Assembly: GCA_028641055.1 (NCBI GenBank)
Contig: CM054060.1
Coordinates: 244,038,540 to 244,102,539 of the forward strand
DNA length: 64,000 nucleotides
From: Alopecurus myosuroides
Taxonomy: Eukaryota > Streptophyta > Magnoliopsida > Poales > Poaceae
Direction of reading: 5' to 3'
In this document: positions 10,398 to 24,000 of the stretch, piece by piece
Position numbering within the stretch: position 1 is the first letter of the stretch
Layout: the number at the start of each line of letters is the position of its first letter
Position numbers and translations under genes: made by a program
The notes under the pieces: model-generated
Told to the model about the DNA's origin: nothing
Database searches by the model: none
What the model saw: only the letters and a program-made list of their open reading frames with translations

Positions 10398-11299
10398 AGA
10401 TCTAGGCGACTACAAATTCGTTTAACAATTAGACATTAGGCCGAGCCTATCTCTCAGCTAAATGGGTCGACCTGACTTTCTTCCGCGGCTCCATCCATGC
10501 AAATGGTGCAAAAGCCACAAGCTAGGTCTGGCTTTGGGGTTTTCTACAGCTCCCGTGTGACCTATATTGGTCACGTTCACATCAACTTTATGCGGGGAAA
10601 AAGTAAAACACGCTGGTTTAGAGACTTTATTTCGAGAAGGGAGCACAGCGCCCGCCTCTGCATTAAAGAAGATATTAGAATATTAGTACCCGTGACTAAA
10701 TTTTCCATTTGCTACCACTTTATGATATTCGGACGGAATTTATCACTTCACGCTAAGATTTTCTCCAATTGTGCTAACTGTATTCTGAGAGCGAATTGAC
10801 GCTGATTCTAACGATAGGATCCGTGGCAACATAGAGAAGGCGTGGCAAAACGGCCGTTACGGTGACGGTGGGACCCGTGGCGGCGATGTCCGAAAGAAGG
10901 GGGAAACAACTCCTAGGCCAGTTTCACTCACGCCGCGCGTCATGTCCTGTCTTCTCGAGCTGTCGATGACGGCGGCTAATAAAGGCGACGGCAGCGACCC
11001 TGTCATCGGCGAGCCTCTCGGTGGCGACCGTCTGACAAGGGTGCTCGGTGTCGCGGGTTCCGCCAGCTCCAAGACCTCGAGCACCTCGTGGTGGCGGATC
11101 CTCTCGTCGACGCGTGTTGCCGCTGTAGTGGAGGATCCTCTCGTCCACACGAGTTGCCGTTGTAGCAGCCGTCAAAGACCAGCCATCAGTGTTCATCCTC
11201 GTTTGGCGGCATGGAGTAAGTTTCTCCCTTCCCCTCCCCCTATGTCACTTTTTCTAAAAAAAATCCTATCATTTGCTAGATCTGATAATTAGGTTATTG
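10398..11299. other. Unassigned region with a GC-rich patch
   Basis: No supported gene. At 11095-11168 a block of about 36 bp (GGATCCTCTCGTCGACGCG...) is repeated directly with several changes. The GC-rich part from about 10850 could be a leader or first exon belonging to the PB1-like fragment that follows, but no start or splice site can be defended. Confidence 0.4.
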
Positions 11300-11327
11300 T
11301 TAACTAGTTAGTGACACATGTACTGCC

Positions 11328-11690
11328 ATGTTATGCAGCCTTGATGGTGAAGTATGCGAAATTAAATTTAATTTTTCTGAAGAGGACAATCTTGGTAGGA
11401 CATCGAGCACAAATGATATTACTTTATTAAATCGGTTTGCAGTGATTGAAGTCCATGGTTACTCCATTAGAGATTCAATGTATTATGTCAGAGAGAATGG
11501 GAAAGGAATGTATTATGTCAGAGAGAATGTGTTGACAACATGGATAAGGTGGATAAAATGATTATGCAATATGGGAAAGAAAATGTTCTGAAACTAAGTG
11601 TCATTAGAAAGAATGCAGCAGCACTAGCTAATTTAAATCTGGAAAAGAATATGAAGAGCAGGTTCAGATAACAGAGCCAGTTGACAAGTT
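11328..11690 (+). pseudogene. Fragment resembling the plant PB1-like/MuDR-associated N-terminal domain
   Basis: The reading runs LDGEVCEIKFNFSEEDN, then a block ending FAVIEVHGYSIRDSMYYVREN, then after a short direct repeat (TATTATGTCAGAGAGAATG at about 11480 and 11510) and a change of frame VDKMIMQYG...NVLKLSVI. This order resembles the small PB1-like domain found N-terminal to many plant MULE transposases and in stand-alone grass proteins. The short direct repeat and frame change indicate a broken copy. No MULE transposase, zinc finger or terminal inverted repeat was found nearby, so it may be a captured or residual fragment. The assignment rests on recalled family features and is tentative. 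Confidence 0.35.
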
Positions 11691-11699
11691 GACAGTGAT

Positions 11700-12292
11700 G
11701 GGGTCTCATTTATTTCTAATGATGATGTAATTTATCCAATAGCAGGATCAAATTAAAAAAAAAGGCTTGTCCAGGTTCCAGCTACAACATGGGCTACAAC
11801 ATGGACTGATTATTAGCAGCTTATTCTCCGACCCGGTCGGGGAAACCGGCGTAGGTCTATGCACGCGAACCAGCCGATATTATGGGTATCATAATACTGA
11901 TCATTGGTATAATATTTTTTTTAGTTATTATTTTCCTTTTATCTACATGAGATTTTGGTGCTTATCGTTATCCTCATGAGAAACTAAAATTTATCAAAAA
12001 TAGCTTTCGTATAGAAACTTGTTACTTTTTATTATTGAGTATTATGCCGTGTGTGTTTTTTTTTTTTGCTTAGAAAGGTTTCACATCTCTCTTGTTATTT
12101 TCCCTCTTTTAAGTTTTTAATTTTTTAGCTAGTTTTTCAAATCTGAAGCTAGCTGACTAATACTATTCGTTACTAAATAATTGTACTTCTAGTTTTGTCT
12201 TGAATCAAAGTTTTAAATTTGACTAACTTTATTAAAAAGGTAGCAATGTTTATCATATTAAATTAATATATTATAAAATTATATTTAACAGG
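11700..12292. other. AT-rich spacer
   Basis: Nothing recognised apart from simple AT-rich sequence and a short T run near 12055. Confidence 0.6.
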
Positions 12293-12380
12293 TACTCCCT
12301 CCGTTCCTAACTATAAAATGATCTGCCAAAACTTTAAAATATTTAACTTACGAAAAACATATTTATGCACAGTGGGAGTA
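12293..12380. mobile_element. Stowaway-like MITE (88 bp)
   Basis: It starts TACTCCCTCCGTTCC, the usual Stowaway/Mariner terminus with the TA target, and ends CAGTGGGAGTA, an imperfect inverted copy. Confidence 0.7.
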
Positions 12381-12658
12381 GCCTGTAACATAACTAAGAC
12401 CTAGCTGCGCGTGTTAATTCTCGATCTGCCGTGAGAAGAAAACAACTACAGTAGCTAGCTACGCGTGTGGATACGGTTGGTACCAGACATTGGATCGTGA
12501 CGAGATGGACGGGTCGTGAGATGACCGATCATCGAGCCAAAGCGGTCGGCCGGACCGGAAAGTATCCCTATCAGTTAAAGCGTAGAAATGGTACTACTCC
12601 AGCCGGTCAATTGATACAGTTACGCTACTAGCTTAATTTTAATTAAAACCCTTTAAAG

Positions 12659-12777
12659 TACTACCTCGGTCTCAAAATAATTGTCTCAACTTTGTTTCAA
12701 CATGGATGTATCAATACATTAAAACATGTCCAAATGCATCCTTGCTCTAAAAAAGTTGAGACAATTATTTACTCTAC
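12659..12777. mobile_element. Stowaway-like MITE (degenerate)
   Basis: It starts TACTACCTCGGTCTCAAAAT. AATTGTCTCAACTTT near the left is mirrored by AAAGTTGAGACAATT near the right. The terminal GGGAGTA is lost, so the right end is approximate. Confidence 0.65.
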
Positions 12778-12789
12778 ATATACCCACTG

Positions 12790-13147
12790 ACATAGGGATA
12801 CTTCCCGAATCCTCCTAACGGGCCTACCTGGTCCAATTACACGCAGAATCCTCGCATATGGAGCCACCTTGATCATCTAGAAGGCTCAGTTGCGGCCCAC
12901 CTGCGAGACTTGCGGTCCAAGAATCAGAGGTGCAACCGACGTTAACTTAGGATTTTGTAATCTACCCAGGTCCGGATTCGGGACCCAGCCTCCTATATAA
13001 AGGCTGGGAGAAACTTCGGGTAGGGCATTTGATTTTTCTTCCACCATAGGGTTTGGCTCGCTTGAGATCCAATCTATCTCTCGCGATCCGGCCACGCGCC
13101 ATTGTAACACACAATCAATATAATACAGACAAGCAGGAGTAAGGGTT
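12790..13147 (+). mobile_element. Ty3/gypsy LTR, left part (split by the Copia dimer)
   Basis: The sequence from about 12911 (GCGGTCCAAGAATCAGAGG) to 13147 is clearly related to 32720-32950 and includes a TATA region (CTATATAAAGGCTGGG near 12992). The LTR continues on the far side of the Copia dimer at 27511-27650. GGGTT at 13143-13147 is the left copy of the Copia target duplication. The outer left limit is approximate. Confidence 0.7.
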
Positions 13148-14465
13148 TGTTAGAACGCGTAGAGATAAACAAAAACTTTTCCTACGCGGTACTTCCAAGA
13201 TCTAGCCGAGGTAGAAGGCCACGAGGATTACCACTAGACGCGCGGTCGATGAAGCGCGTCGGGGCAGTGCAGTCCCACGATCCGGTCCGGCCGATCCAAT
13301 CCCTCGAACGTCGAAGTGCTGAACGTACAGCACCTCTGCCGGTATCCACACGTACGAGGAGGAGCTCCGACGGCGGACTGCTAGGTCCGGTGCGGCGGCT
13401 AGACTGGGTGGGGCTAGGGTTCCCAACGCATGGGAGAGTGGACTAACGTGCCCGCTGGGCAACCTGCGCCCCTCTTTATAGCGAATGGTAGTGGGCTTCA
13501 CAACACTTGTGGCTCATTCCCTCTGTGAGCCTGACTCACAAACTCAGTCCATTTCCGGTTCGGGTCTAACCCAACCAATACTTGCTCCCGCTCTTAAGTG
13601 TGCGACCCTGCAGGCTCATTGCGACTTGGACACGATTAGAGTCCGACTCTCAATCGATCAATCGGTAACGGCTCCTAGCAGAACGTGCCGACTCCCAAGT
13701 CCCATTGAGTCATGACGACATACCTTTCAATGTGATATTCATCTTAGTCCCTTTTGCCTCACGATATACCTTGTCGAACTATAGGCGATTTATCGTCATC
13801 CCTTAAATAGCTCAACTCTCTTCTCGATCCGTGATATATGATTCATCTGACTAACTCTTAGTCAACAGATACAGTTAACACTTAACTGAGTCGCGCATGG
13901 CCATACTTCCTGAATCATATCACTCGAGAGGGCCCAGAGAATATCTCTCCATTCGGAGGGGCAAAATCCCATCTTGATTATCCACATCACGCAGTTTGCT
14001 TCTCATTCGACCCGAACTCTGCCTTTATAGTTGCCTTGTCACAGAACAACGGTTGACAGAACCTAAGTCGGTGATCCACAACTCGGATTGTGCGACAACC
14101 TCAGGTCTAAGGATTACATTGATTGAGACATGCAAATGACGACTTGATCGTTGCATCTCAATGTGGGTCAGTCCGACTTGCTAAACTCTTTAGCCAAGTC
14201 CGTGAACGTTGGAATGGCATCACCATGCCCATGACAAGTGGAACCGTGTCCCCAGCCAACACTCACATTAGTCTAGGGTGTGTGTCCAGCACAACCTAAA
14301 TGACCAAGGACAATCTAGTATGAACAACATGAATATATAGTTCCACAATCGAATCACATATTCAATGACATATATCAGATGTTCAAAACAAAGACAACTT
14401 AATAAATTTATGAATACAGTGGGAATTACATCATACATGATTGCCTCTAGGGCATATTCCCAACA
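13148..14465 (-). repeat. Copia dimer, outer left LTR (3' LTR of the broken unit)
   Basis: 1318 bp, starting TGTTAGAACGCG (the others have TGTTGGAACG) and ending CCCAACA. It lacks about 13 bp near 13247 (TGCGGATTATCGA region) and 2 bp of the TATA box (TATAAAG instead of TATATAAAG) relative to the other two LTRs. Confidence 0.93.
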
Positions 14466-14500
14466 GTCTCCCACTTGCACTAGAGTCAATCATCCTGGCA

Positions 14501-17500
14501 TCATATGCCTAGACATCGAATGCCCATGCCTCTCGTGTGCGCCTCATGCTTAGGCTGTGGTAGCGCCTTTGTCAACGGATCTGCAATGTTTGCATCCGTG
14601 TGTACTTTGCATAACTTGATATCACGTTGTTCGACAAACTGGCGAATGAGGTGGTACCGCATGAGTATATGTTTGTTCTTCTGATGTTGTCTATGTTCCT
14701 TGTCCTGTGCGATAGCACCATTGTTGTCACAATATACGTCCAAAGGATTGGACGCGCCCTGAACCACACCAAGATCAATCAGGAGGTTCCTGATCCAAAC
14801 AGCTTCCTTTGCTGCTTCTGAGGCAGCAATATACTCAGCCTCTGTTGTAGATGCAGACACCGTATCTTGCTTGGAACTCTTCCAGCTCACAGCCCCTCCG
14901 TTCATCACGAACACGTATCCAGATTGCGAACGAGAATCATCTGAGTCGGTGAGATAACTCGCATCTGTGTAACCCTTTACACTGAATTTCTCATCACCTC
15001 CATAAACTAGGAACATTTTCTTAGTATTTCTCAAGTACTTAAGGATGTTTTTAACCGCTGCCCAGTGGGCTTCGCCAGGGTCAGCCTGGTATCTGCTCGT
15101 AACACTTAGAGCATAGGAAACATCTGGCCTAGTACAAATCATGGCATACATGATGGATCCGATTGCCGAAGCATACGGGATCACACTCATCCGACTTCGC
15201 TCATCAGTTGTCGAAGGACACTGAGTCTTGCTAAGTTTTATGCCATGGGACATCGGTAAGAATCCCTTCTTGGACTCTGCCATTTTGAATTTCTTCAAAA
15301 CCTTGTCCAGATAAGTACTCTGACTCAATCCAATGAGCCGCCTTGATCTATCTCTATAGATCCTGATTCCTAATATGTAAGTCGCCTCACCCAAATCCTT
15401 CATTGAGAAACTCCTTTCCAATGACTCTTTGGTTTCTTGCAACATCATGACATCATTTCCAATCAGTAATATGTCATCCACATATAAGATTAGAAAGTTT
15501 ACTTTGCTCCCACTAAACTTCTTGTATAAACAAGAATCATGATCACTCTTGATGAAGCCAAACGATTTGACAACCTCATCAAAGCGAATGTTCCAACTCC
15601 GAGATGCTTGCTTCAACCCATAAATGGATTTCTGAAGTTTGCATATCTTGTCAGCATTAGCTGGATCGACAAAACCTTCGGGCTGTATCATATACACGTC
15701 CTCAGTTAAATTTCCATTAAGAAAAGTTGTCTTGACATCCATCTGCCATATCTCATAGTCGAAATAGGCTGCTATGGCTAACATGATCCGAATTGATTTA
15801 AGCATCGCTACGGGCGAGAAGGTCTCGTCGTAGTCAACTCCTTGAACTTGTCGGAACCCCTACGCGACAAGTCGTGCTTTATAGACGGAAATATTTCCAT
15901 CCATATCAATTTTCTTCTTAAAGACCCATTTGCACTCGACGGGTCTTGCACCGTCAGGCAGATCAACCAAATTCCAAACTTGGTTTTCATCCATGGACTT
16001 TAACTCGGATCTCATGGCTCCAAGCCATGACTCGGAATCAGACCCCACCATCGCTTCCGAATAAGTTGCCGGCTCATTACTATCTAACAGTAAAACATCT
16101 CGAGCACTCTGTAATCTGGCAGATCTCCGAGGTTCAGGTGCTGTAACCGGTGTAGGTACCACGACCGGCTCAGCCTCCAAGGCCATTGCCGACTCGCCCC
16201 TAGCTGGTTCCTCTCGAATTTCTTCGAGTTGCACCGTGCTCCCACTGACTTCCCGACTGAGAAACTCTTTCTCAAGGAAGACACCATTCCGAGCGACAAA
16301 CACTTTGCCCTCTTCCCGGTTGTAGAAGTAGTACCCCAAGGTTTCCCTCGGATACCCCACGAAAATACACTTATCCGACTTGGACGTGAGCTTGTCCGAC
16401 TGAAGTCGCTTGACAAATGCTTCACAACCCCAAATCTTAAGAAAAGACAAACTTGGCTTTTTACCAGTCCACATCTCATGTGGTGTCTTCTCTACTGACT
16501 TTGATGGTACTCTGTTTAGTGTGAAAGCTGTAGTTTCTAGACAATAACCCCAAAATGATAAAGGTAGATCTGTCCGACTCATCATTGATCGTACCATGTC
16601 CAACAAGGTCCGATTTCTCCGTTCCGATACACCATTTCTCTGTGGTGTACCCGGCGGAGTGAGTTGAGAAACTATTCCACAACTCTTTAGATGGTCATCA
16701 AACTCATGGCTCATGTACTCGCCTCCACGGTCCGACCGTAGAAATTTTATTTTCTTGCCGAGTTGATTTTGTACCTCACTCTGGAATTCCTTGAACTTTT
16801 CAAAGGCTTCCGACTTGTGTTTCATTAAATAGATATATCCATACCTACTCAAATCATCAGTGAAGATAATGAAGTACTCATAACCACCTCTGGCTGTCGT
16901 GCTCATTGGACCATATACATCACTACGTATTAGTTCTAACAAGTCAGACGCCCTTTCACAACTCCTTGCAAAAGGTGTCTTGGTCATTTTGCCTAGTAGG
17001 CATGATTCGCATGTCTCGAATGACTCTAAGTCGAACGAAGTTAGAAGTCCATCATCATGGAGCTTCTTCATGCGCTTCCAACTTATATGACCAAGCCGAC
17101 AGTGCCAAAAGTAAGTCATATTCAGATCATTTGGTTTTAACCTTTTAACATTTATGTTATAGACCGATTCACTATCAAGATTTAAAATAAATAACCCGTT
17201 CTGAATGGGTGCAAAGCCATGAAACATATCTTTCAAATATAAAGAACAACCATTATTCTTAATATTCGACTCATAACCTTGTCTCATCAAACATGAGGCG
17301 GAAATAATGTTTCGACTAAGTGCTGGAACATAATAACAATTATTTAGTTCCAAAATAAATCCTGAAGGTAAATGAAGTTGCATCGTGCTGATCTCCAACG
17401 CAGCGACTTTCGCCTTGTTGCCGACCCATCAACCTCTCCTCTTGCCACGCTCCTAGTTCTTACCAGTCCCTGCAACGAATTGCATATGTGAATAACTGAT

Positions 17501-18438
17501 CCGGTATCATATACCCAAGAACTATTAGGCGCATCAGCAAGATAAATGTCTATAACATTGCACACAAGTGTACCTGAATCGGAAGTCATACCTCCACTCT
17601 TGGCTCTGTCAGCCAAATACTTGGTGCAGTTCCTCTTCCAATGGCCATCCTGCTTGCAATAGAAGTAATTGGCTCCGGCTGTAGGAGAAGGCTTAGTCTT
17701 TGAGGAAGCGCTCTGGACAGGGCCATGGGCGTTGCCTCCTGACTTATCCTTCTTCTTCTTAGTCCAAGAACTCTTCTTGAACTTAGCCTTATTCTGCACC
17801 ATCAACACTTGACTGTCGCCTTTCTTGATATCAGCCTCTGCCGTTTTGAGCATCCCATGTAATTCAGTGATACTCTTATCCATACCATGCATATGGTAGT
17901 TCGAGATGAACAAACCATACACACTAGGAAAAGAGTTCAGAATTATATCAGTAGCGAACTCTTCGTTAATTGGGACGCCCAGCCGATCGAGAGACTGAAT
18001 GTAACCAATCATCTTGATTACATGCGGACTCAGTGGATTGCCGTCTTTCAGCTTACAGCCCAGCAAAGCTTGAGAGACTTGATACCTCTCGGTCTTTGCC
18101 TGAGCCTGTAACATACTTTTCAGGCTTTCGATCATATCGTAGGCCTCAACATTCTCGAACTGCTTCTGCAAGTCTGGTTCCATGTGTGCAAGCATAAGAC
18201 AGCTAATTTCCGTAGACTCGTCTCTAGTCTTACGGTAGGCATTCATGACTGCGACAGTCGCATCGTCATCTGGCTCTTCTGGAAGTGGAGTTTCTAGAAC
18301 ATGTTCTTTCTTGTCATGCTTTAGGACTATCCTCAGATTACGATACCAGTTGGTGAAATTAGTTCCATTAAACTTATCTTTCTCTAGGATTGACCTCAAC
18401 GCAAAAGTGGACAACTGAGGAAGGTTGCTAGGTGCCAT
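14501..18438 (-). pseudogene. Copia gag-pol, unit 1 (broken)
   Basis: This is the same polyprotein as the intact unit 2, read from Met at 18438. It is disrupted twice. Near 17425 the sequence lacks 4 bp (GAAT on the plus strand) present in unit 2, shifting the frame between protease and integrase. Near 15859 a Lys codon of unit 2 (AAG) is TAG here, a stop just before the reverse transcriptase. Otherwise gag, zinc knuckle, protease (DTGS), integrase (HHCC and D-D-E core), reverse transcriptase (YVDD) and RNase H are present and nearly identical to unit 2. It cannot make its own polyprotein but could be copied in trans, because the LTR, primer binding site and polypurine tract remain. Confidence 0.92.
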
Positions 18439-19655
18439 TGATCTACAACAGAAAATATGCAAAACACTTAAGACATGTATTCATAAAAGAGCAGCCATAT
18501 TAAACACTTTAATACTTATGCTCCCACTAGAACCAACATCCCTCCGATGGTTGCTAAGTGATTCAAGATCCTAAATAAGCAAGTCGACTAGTGAGTTTAG
18601 CATCACCGCTAGCCGCCAAGTGACCTATGTAGGCAATACCTTGCCAATCGTATCCCTATACGACTCCTGTTAGTTGGGTGACATCACATGCCCCGGCTCC
18701 CAACCTACCTCGCCCCGAGCCTCACAACCGTTGTGATGGACTCGTCTAGATTATCAAGTGCTTCTGCTTGTAAGAGTCCGACTCAAACCCACCTAACCGG
18801 AAAGAATTGGTAGCACCTCAATTTTATGAGCCCACTACCAAGAATGTCCGACTTGTGATGGTGCAACACTGGCGGGGCGACCGACTAGACCTTCTTTGAG
18901 GGATTAAAATCTACCAACTATCTAAATAGAGGTAAATAGAGACATAACAATAACACAAATAAAGCAATTATAATGTGAAATGTTATGGATCTCTTCATGG
19001 TGATCTCCATCTCCACGAAGCTTGTAAGTCGACTCGTGCCAACTCTTGTCACGTGTCATCTTACTCCATGTAGCCGACTTAAACATCGACTTGCATGCCT
19101 TCCGGGTTCTCCAACAAGCTACACTAGCTAGTAAATGAAAATTTACATAGAGAATCCGACACGCAGGCCGGTATACAATAAAATGACAGCACCTAGGCTC
19201 CAACCGGCTGACATAAACATGATACGCAGATCATGTATGGATTACACACATCACATGCACATAAGCCATACCATTCACAACTTCCCGCAAAAACAAGTTA
19301 TGCATAGATACGATATCTACCGGCGTTGTGAAACTCGCAACGACATCTAAGGCGCTACGACAGGGTGAAACTCTTTGATCTTCGATCACTGCAACTGGAT
19401 TTATGTGTCACGGTATACCCCGATGGCGGAAACCGACCGGTAGGGGTATGTTGTTTCACGACCTTAGCAGTATGATCACGGAAACCTGATCATCCATTAA
19501 CCCCGAGTACGATTGATCCAATCAACCTTGTACAAAACCGATCTATCTCATAGAACGACCACCAAAACAACAATTAGATCACATTTAACGCTAACTACAT
19601 ATCACATATGTACGGATCTCGGGCCTAATACCAGAAGCTACCGCTCTAATACCAC
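18439..19655 (-). other. Untranslated leader of Copia unit 1
   Basis: This lies between the primer binding site (next to 19656) and the gag start. No coding region is recognised. It matches the leader of unit 2 closely. A TTTCTGTTGTAG-ATCAATG context before gag resembles a splice acceptor but no donor was traced. Confidence 0.7.
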
Positions 19656-20995
19656 TGTTGGAACGCGTAGAGATAAACAAAAACTTTTCCTACGCGGTAC
19701 TTCCAAGATCTAGCCGAGGTAGAAGGCCACGAGGATTACCACTAGACGCGCGGTTGCGGATTATCGATGAAGCGCGTCGGGGCAGTGCAGTCCCACGATC
19801 CGGTCCGGCCGATCCAATCCCTCGAACGTCGAAGTGCTGAACGTGCTGCACCTCTGCCGGTATCCACACGTACGAGGAGGAGCTCCGACGGTGGACTGCT
19901 AGGTCCGGTGCGGCGGCTGGACTGAGTGGAGCTAGGGTTCCCAACGCATGGGAGAGTGGACTAACGTGCCCGCTGGGCAACCTGCGCCCCTCTTTATATA
20001 GCGAATGGTAGTGGGCTTCACAACACTTGTGGTCCATTCCCTCTGTGAGCCCGACTCACAAACTCAGTCCATTTCCGGTTCGGGTCTAACCCAACCAATA
20101 CTTGCTCCCGCTCTTAAGTGTGCGACCCTGCAGGTTCATGGCGACTTGGACACGATTAGAGTCCGACTCTCAATCGATCAATCGGTAGCGGCTCATAGCA
20201 GAACGTGCCGACTCCCAAGTCCCATTGAGTCATGGCGACATACCTTTCAATGTGATATTCATCTTAGTCCCTTTTGCCTCACGATATACCTTGTCGAACT
20301 ATAGGCGATTTATCGTCATCCCTTAAATAGCTCAACTCTCTTCTCGATCCGTGATATATGATTCATCTAACTAACTCTTAGTCAACAGATACAGTTAACA
20401 CTTAACTGAGTCGCGCATGGCCATGCTTCCTGAATCATATCACTCGAGAGGGCCCAGAGAATATCTCTCCATTCGGAGGGGCAAAATCCCATCTTGATTA
20501 TCCACATCACGCAGCTTGATTCTCATTCGACCCGAACTCTGCCTTTATAGTTGCCTTGTCACAGAACAATGTTTGACAGAACCTAAGTCGGTGATCCACA
20601 ACTCGGATTGTGCGACAACCTAAGGTCTAAGGATTACATTGATTGAGACATGAAAATGACGACTTGATCGTTGCATCTCAATGTGGGTCAGTCCGACTTG
20701 CTAAACTCTTTAGCCAAGTCCGTAAACGTTGGAATGGCATCACCATGCCCATGACAAGTGGAACCGTGTCATCAGCCAACAGTCACATTAGTCTAGGGTG
20801 TGTGTCCAGCACAACCTAAATGACCAAGGACAATCTAGTATGAACAACATGAATATATAGTTCCACAATCGAATCACATATTCAATGACATATATCAGAT
20901 GTTCAAAACAAGGACAACTTAATAACTTTATGAATACAGTGGGAATTAAATCATACATGATTGCCTCTAGGGCATATTCCCAACAGTCTCCCACT
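19656..20995 (-). repeat. Copia dimer, shared middle LTR
   Basis: 1340 bp, serving as 5' LTR of unit 1 and 3' LTR of unit 2. The TATA box on the minus strand is at 19991-20000 (TATATAAAG). No 5-bp duplication flanks it. Confidence 0.94.
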
Positions 20996-21020
20996 TGCAC
21001 TAGAGTCAATCATCCTGGCA

Positions 21021-24000
21021 TCATATGCCTAGACATCGAATGCCCATGCCTCTCGTGTGCACCTCATGCTTAGGCTGTGGTAGCGCCTTTGTCAACGGAT
21101 CTGCAATGTTTGCATCCGTGTGTACTTTGCATAACTTGATATCACCTTGTTCGACAAACTGGCGAATGCGGTGGTACCGCATGAGTATATGTTTGTTCTT
21201 CTGGTGTTGTCTAGGTTCCTTGCCCTGTGCGATAGCACCATTGTTGTCACAATATACGTCCAAAGTATTGGACGCGCCCTGAACCACACCAAGATCAATC
21301 AGGAGGTTCCTGATCCAAACGGCTTCCTTTGCCGCTTCTGAGGCAGCAATATACTCAGCCTCTGTTGTAGATGCAGACACCGTATCTTGCTTGGAACTCT
21401 TCCAGCTCACAACCCCTCCGTTCATCACGAACACGTATCCAGATTGCGAACGAGAATCATCTGAGTCGGTGAGATAACTCGCATCCGTGTAACCCTTTAC
21501 ACTGAATTCCTCATCACCTCCATAAACTAGGAACATTTCCTTAGTATTTCTCAAGTACTTAAGGATGTTTTTAACCGCTGCCCAGTGGGCTTCGCCAGGG
21601 TCAGCCTGGTATCTGCTCGTAACACTTAGAGCATAGGAAACATCTGGCCTAGTACAAATCATGGCATACATGATGGATCCGATTGCCGAAGCATACGGGA
21701 TCACACTCATCCGACTTCGCTCATCAGTTGTCGAAGGACACTGAGTCTTGCTAAGTTTTATGCCATGGGACATCGGTAAGAATCCCTTCTTGGACTCTGC
21801 CATTTTGAATTTCTTCAAAACCTTGTCCAGATAAGTACTCTGACTCAATCCAATGAGCCGCCTTGATCTATCTCTATAGATCCTGATTCCTAATATGTAA
21901 GTCGCCTCACCCAAATCCTTCATTGAGAAACTCCTTTCCAATGACTCTTTGGTTTCTTGCAACATCATGACATCATTTCCAATCAGTAATATGTCATCCA
22001 CATATAAGATTAGAAAGTTTACTTTGCTCCCACTAAACTTCTTGTATAAACAAGAATCATGATCACTCTTGATGAAGCCAAACGATTTGACTACCTCATC
22101 AAAGCGAATGTTCCAACTCCGAGATGCTTGCTTCAACCCATAAATGGATTTCTGAAGTTTGCATACCTTGTCAGCATTAGCTGGATCGACAAAACCTTCG
22201 GGCTGTATCATATACACGTCCTCAGTTAAATTTCCATTAAAGAAACTTGTCTTGACATCCATCTTCCATATCTCATAGTCGAAATAGGCTGCTATGGCTA
22301 ACATGATCCGAATTGATTTAAGCATCGCTACGGGCGAGAAGGTATCGTCGTAGTCAACTCCTTGAACTTGTCGGAACCCCTTCGCGACAAGTCGTGCTTT
22401 ATAGACGGAAATATTTCCATCCATATCAATTTTCTTCTTAAAGACCCATTTGCACTCGACGGGTCTTGCACCGTCAGGCAGATCAACCAAATTCCAAACT
22501 TGGTTTTCATCCATGGACTTTAACTCGGATCTCATGGCTCCAAGCCATGACTCGGAATCAGACCGCACCATCGCTTCCGAATAAGTTGCCGGCTCATTAC
22601 TGTCTAACAGTAAAACATCTCGAGCACTCTGTAATCTGGCAGATCTCCGAGGTTCAGGTGCTGTAACCGGTGTAGGTACCACGACCGGCTCAGCCTCCAA
22701 GGCCATTGCCGACTCGCCCCTAGCTGGTTCCTCTCGAATTTCTTCGAGTTGCACCGTGCTCCCACTGACTTCCCGACTGAGAAACTCTTTCTCAAGGAAG
22801 ACACCATTCCGAGCGACAAACACTTTGCCCTCTTCCCGGTTGTAGAAGTAGTACCCCAAGGTTTCACTCGGATACCCCACGTAAATACACTTATCCGACT
22901 TGGGCGTGAGCTTGTCCGACTGAAGTCGCTTGACAAATGCTTCACAACCCCAAATCTTAAGAAAAGACAAACTTGGCTTTTTACCATTCCACATCTCATG
23001 TGGTGTCTTCTCTACTGACTTTGATGGTACTCTGTTTAGTGTGAAAGCTGCAGCTTCTAGACAATAACCCCAAAATGATAATGATAGATCTGTCCGACTC
23101 ATCATTGATCGTACCATGTCCAACAAGGTCCGATTTCTCTGTTCCGATACACCGTTTCTCTGCGGTGTACCCGGCGGAGTGAGTTGAGGAACTATTCCAC
23201 AACTCTTTAGATGGTCATCAAACTCATGGCTCATGTACTCGCCTCCACGGTCCGACCATAGAAATTTTATTTTCTTGCCGAGTTGATTTTGTACCTCACT
23301 CTGGAATTCCTTGAACTTTTCAAAGGCTTCCGACTTGTGTTTCATTAAATAGATATATCCATACCTACTCAAATCATCAGTGAAGATAATGAAGTACTCA
23401 TAACCACCTCTGGTTGTCGTGCTCATTGCACCACATACATCACTATGTATTAGTTCTAACAAGTCAGACGCCCTTTCACAACTCCTTGCAAAAGGTGTCT
23501 TGGTCATTTTGCCTAGTAGGCATGATTCGCATGTCTCGAATGACTCTAAGTCGAACGAAGTTAGAAGTCCATCATCATGGAGCTTCTTCATGCGCTTCCA
23601 ACTTATATGACCAAGCCGACAGTGCCAAAAGTACGTCATATTCAGACCATTTGGTTTTAACCTTTTAACATTTATGTTATAGACCGATTCACTATCAAGA
23701 TTTAAAATAAATAACCCGTTCTGAACGGGTGCAAAGCCATGAAACATATCTTTCAAATATAAAGAACAACCATTATTCTTAATATTCGACTCATTACCTT
23801 GTCTCATCAAACATGAGGAGGAAATAATGTTTCGACTAAGTGCTGGAACATAATAACAATTATTTAGTTCCAAAATAAATCCTGAAGGTAAATGAAGTTG
23901 CATCGTGCCGACTTCCAACGCAGCGACTCTCGCCTTGTTGCCGACCCGAATATCAACCTCTCCTCTTGCCACGCTCCTAGTTCTTACCAGTCCCTGCAAC

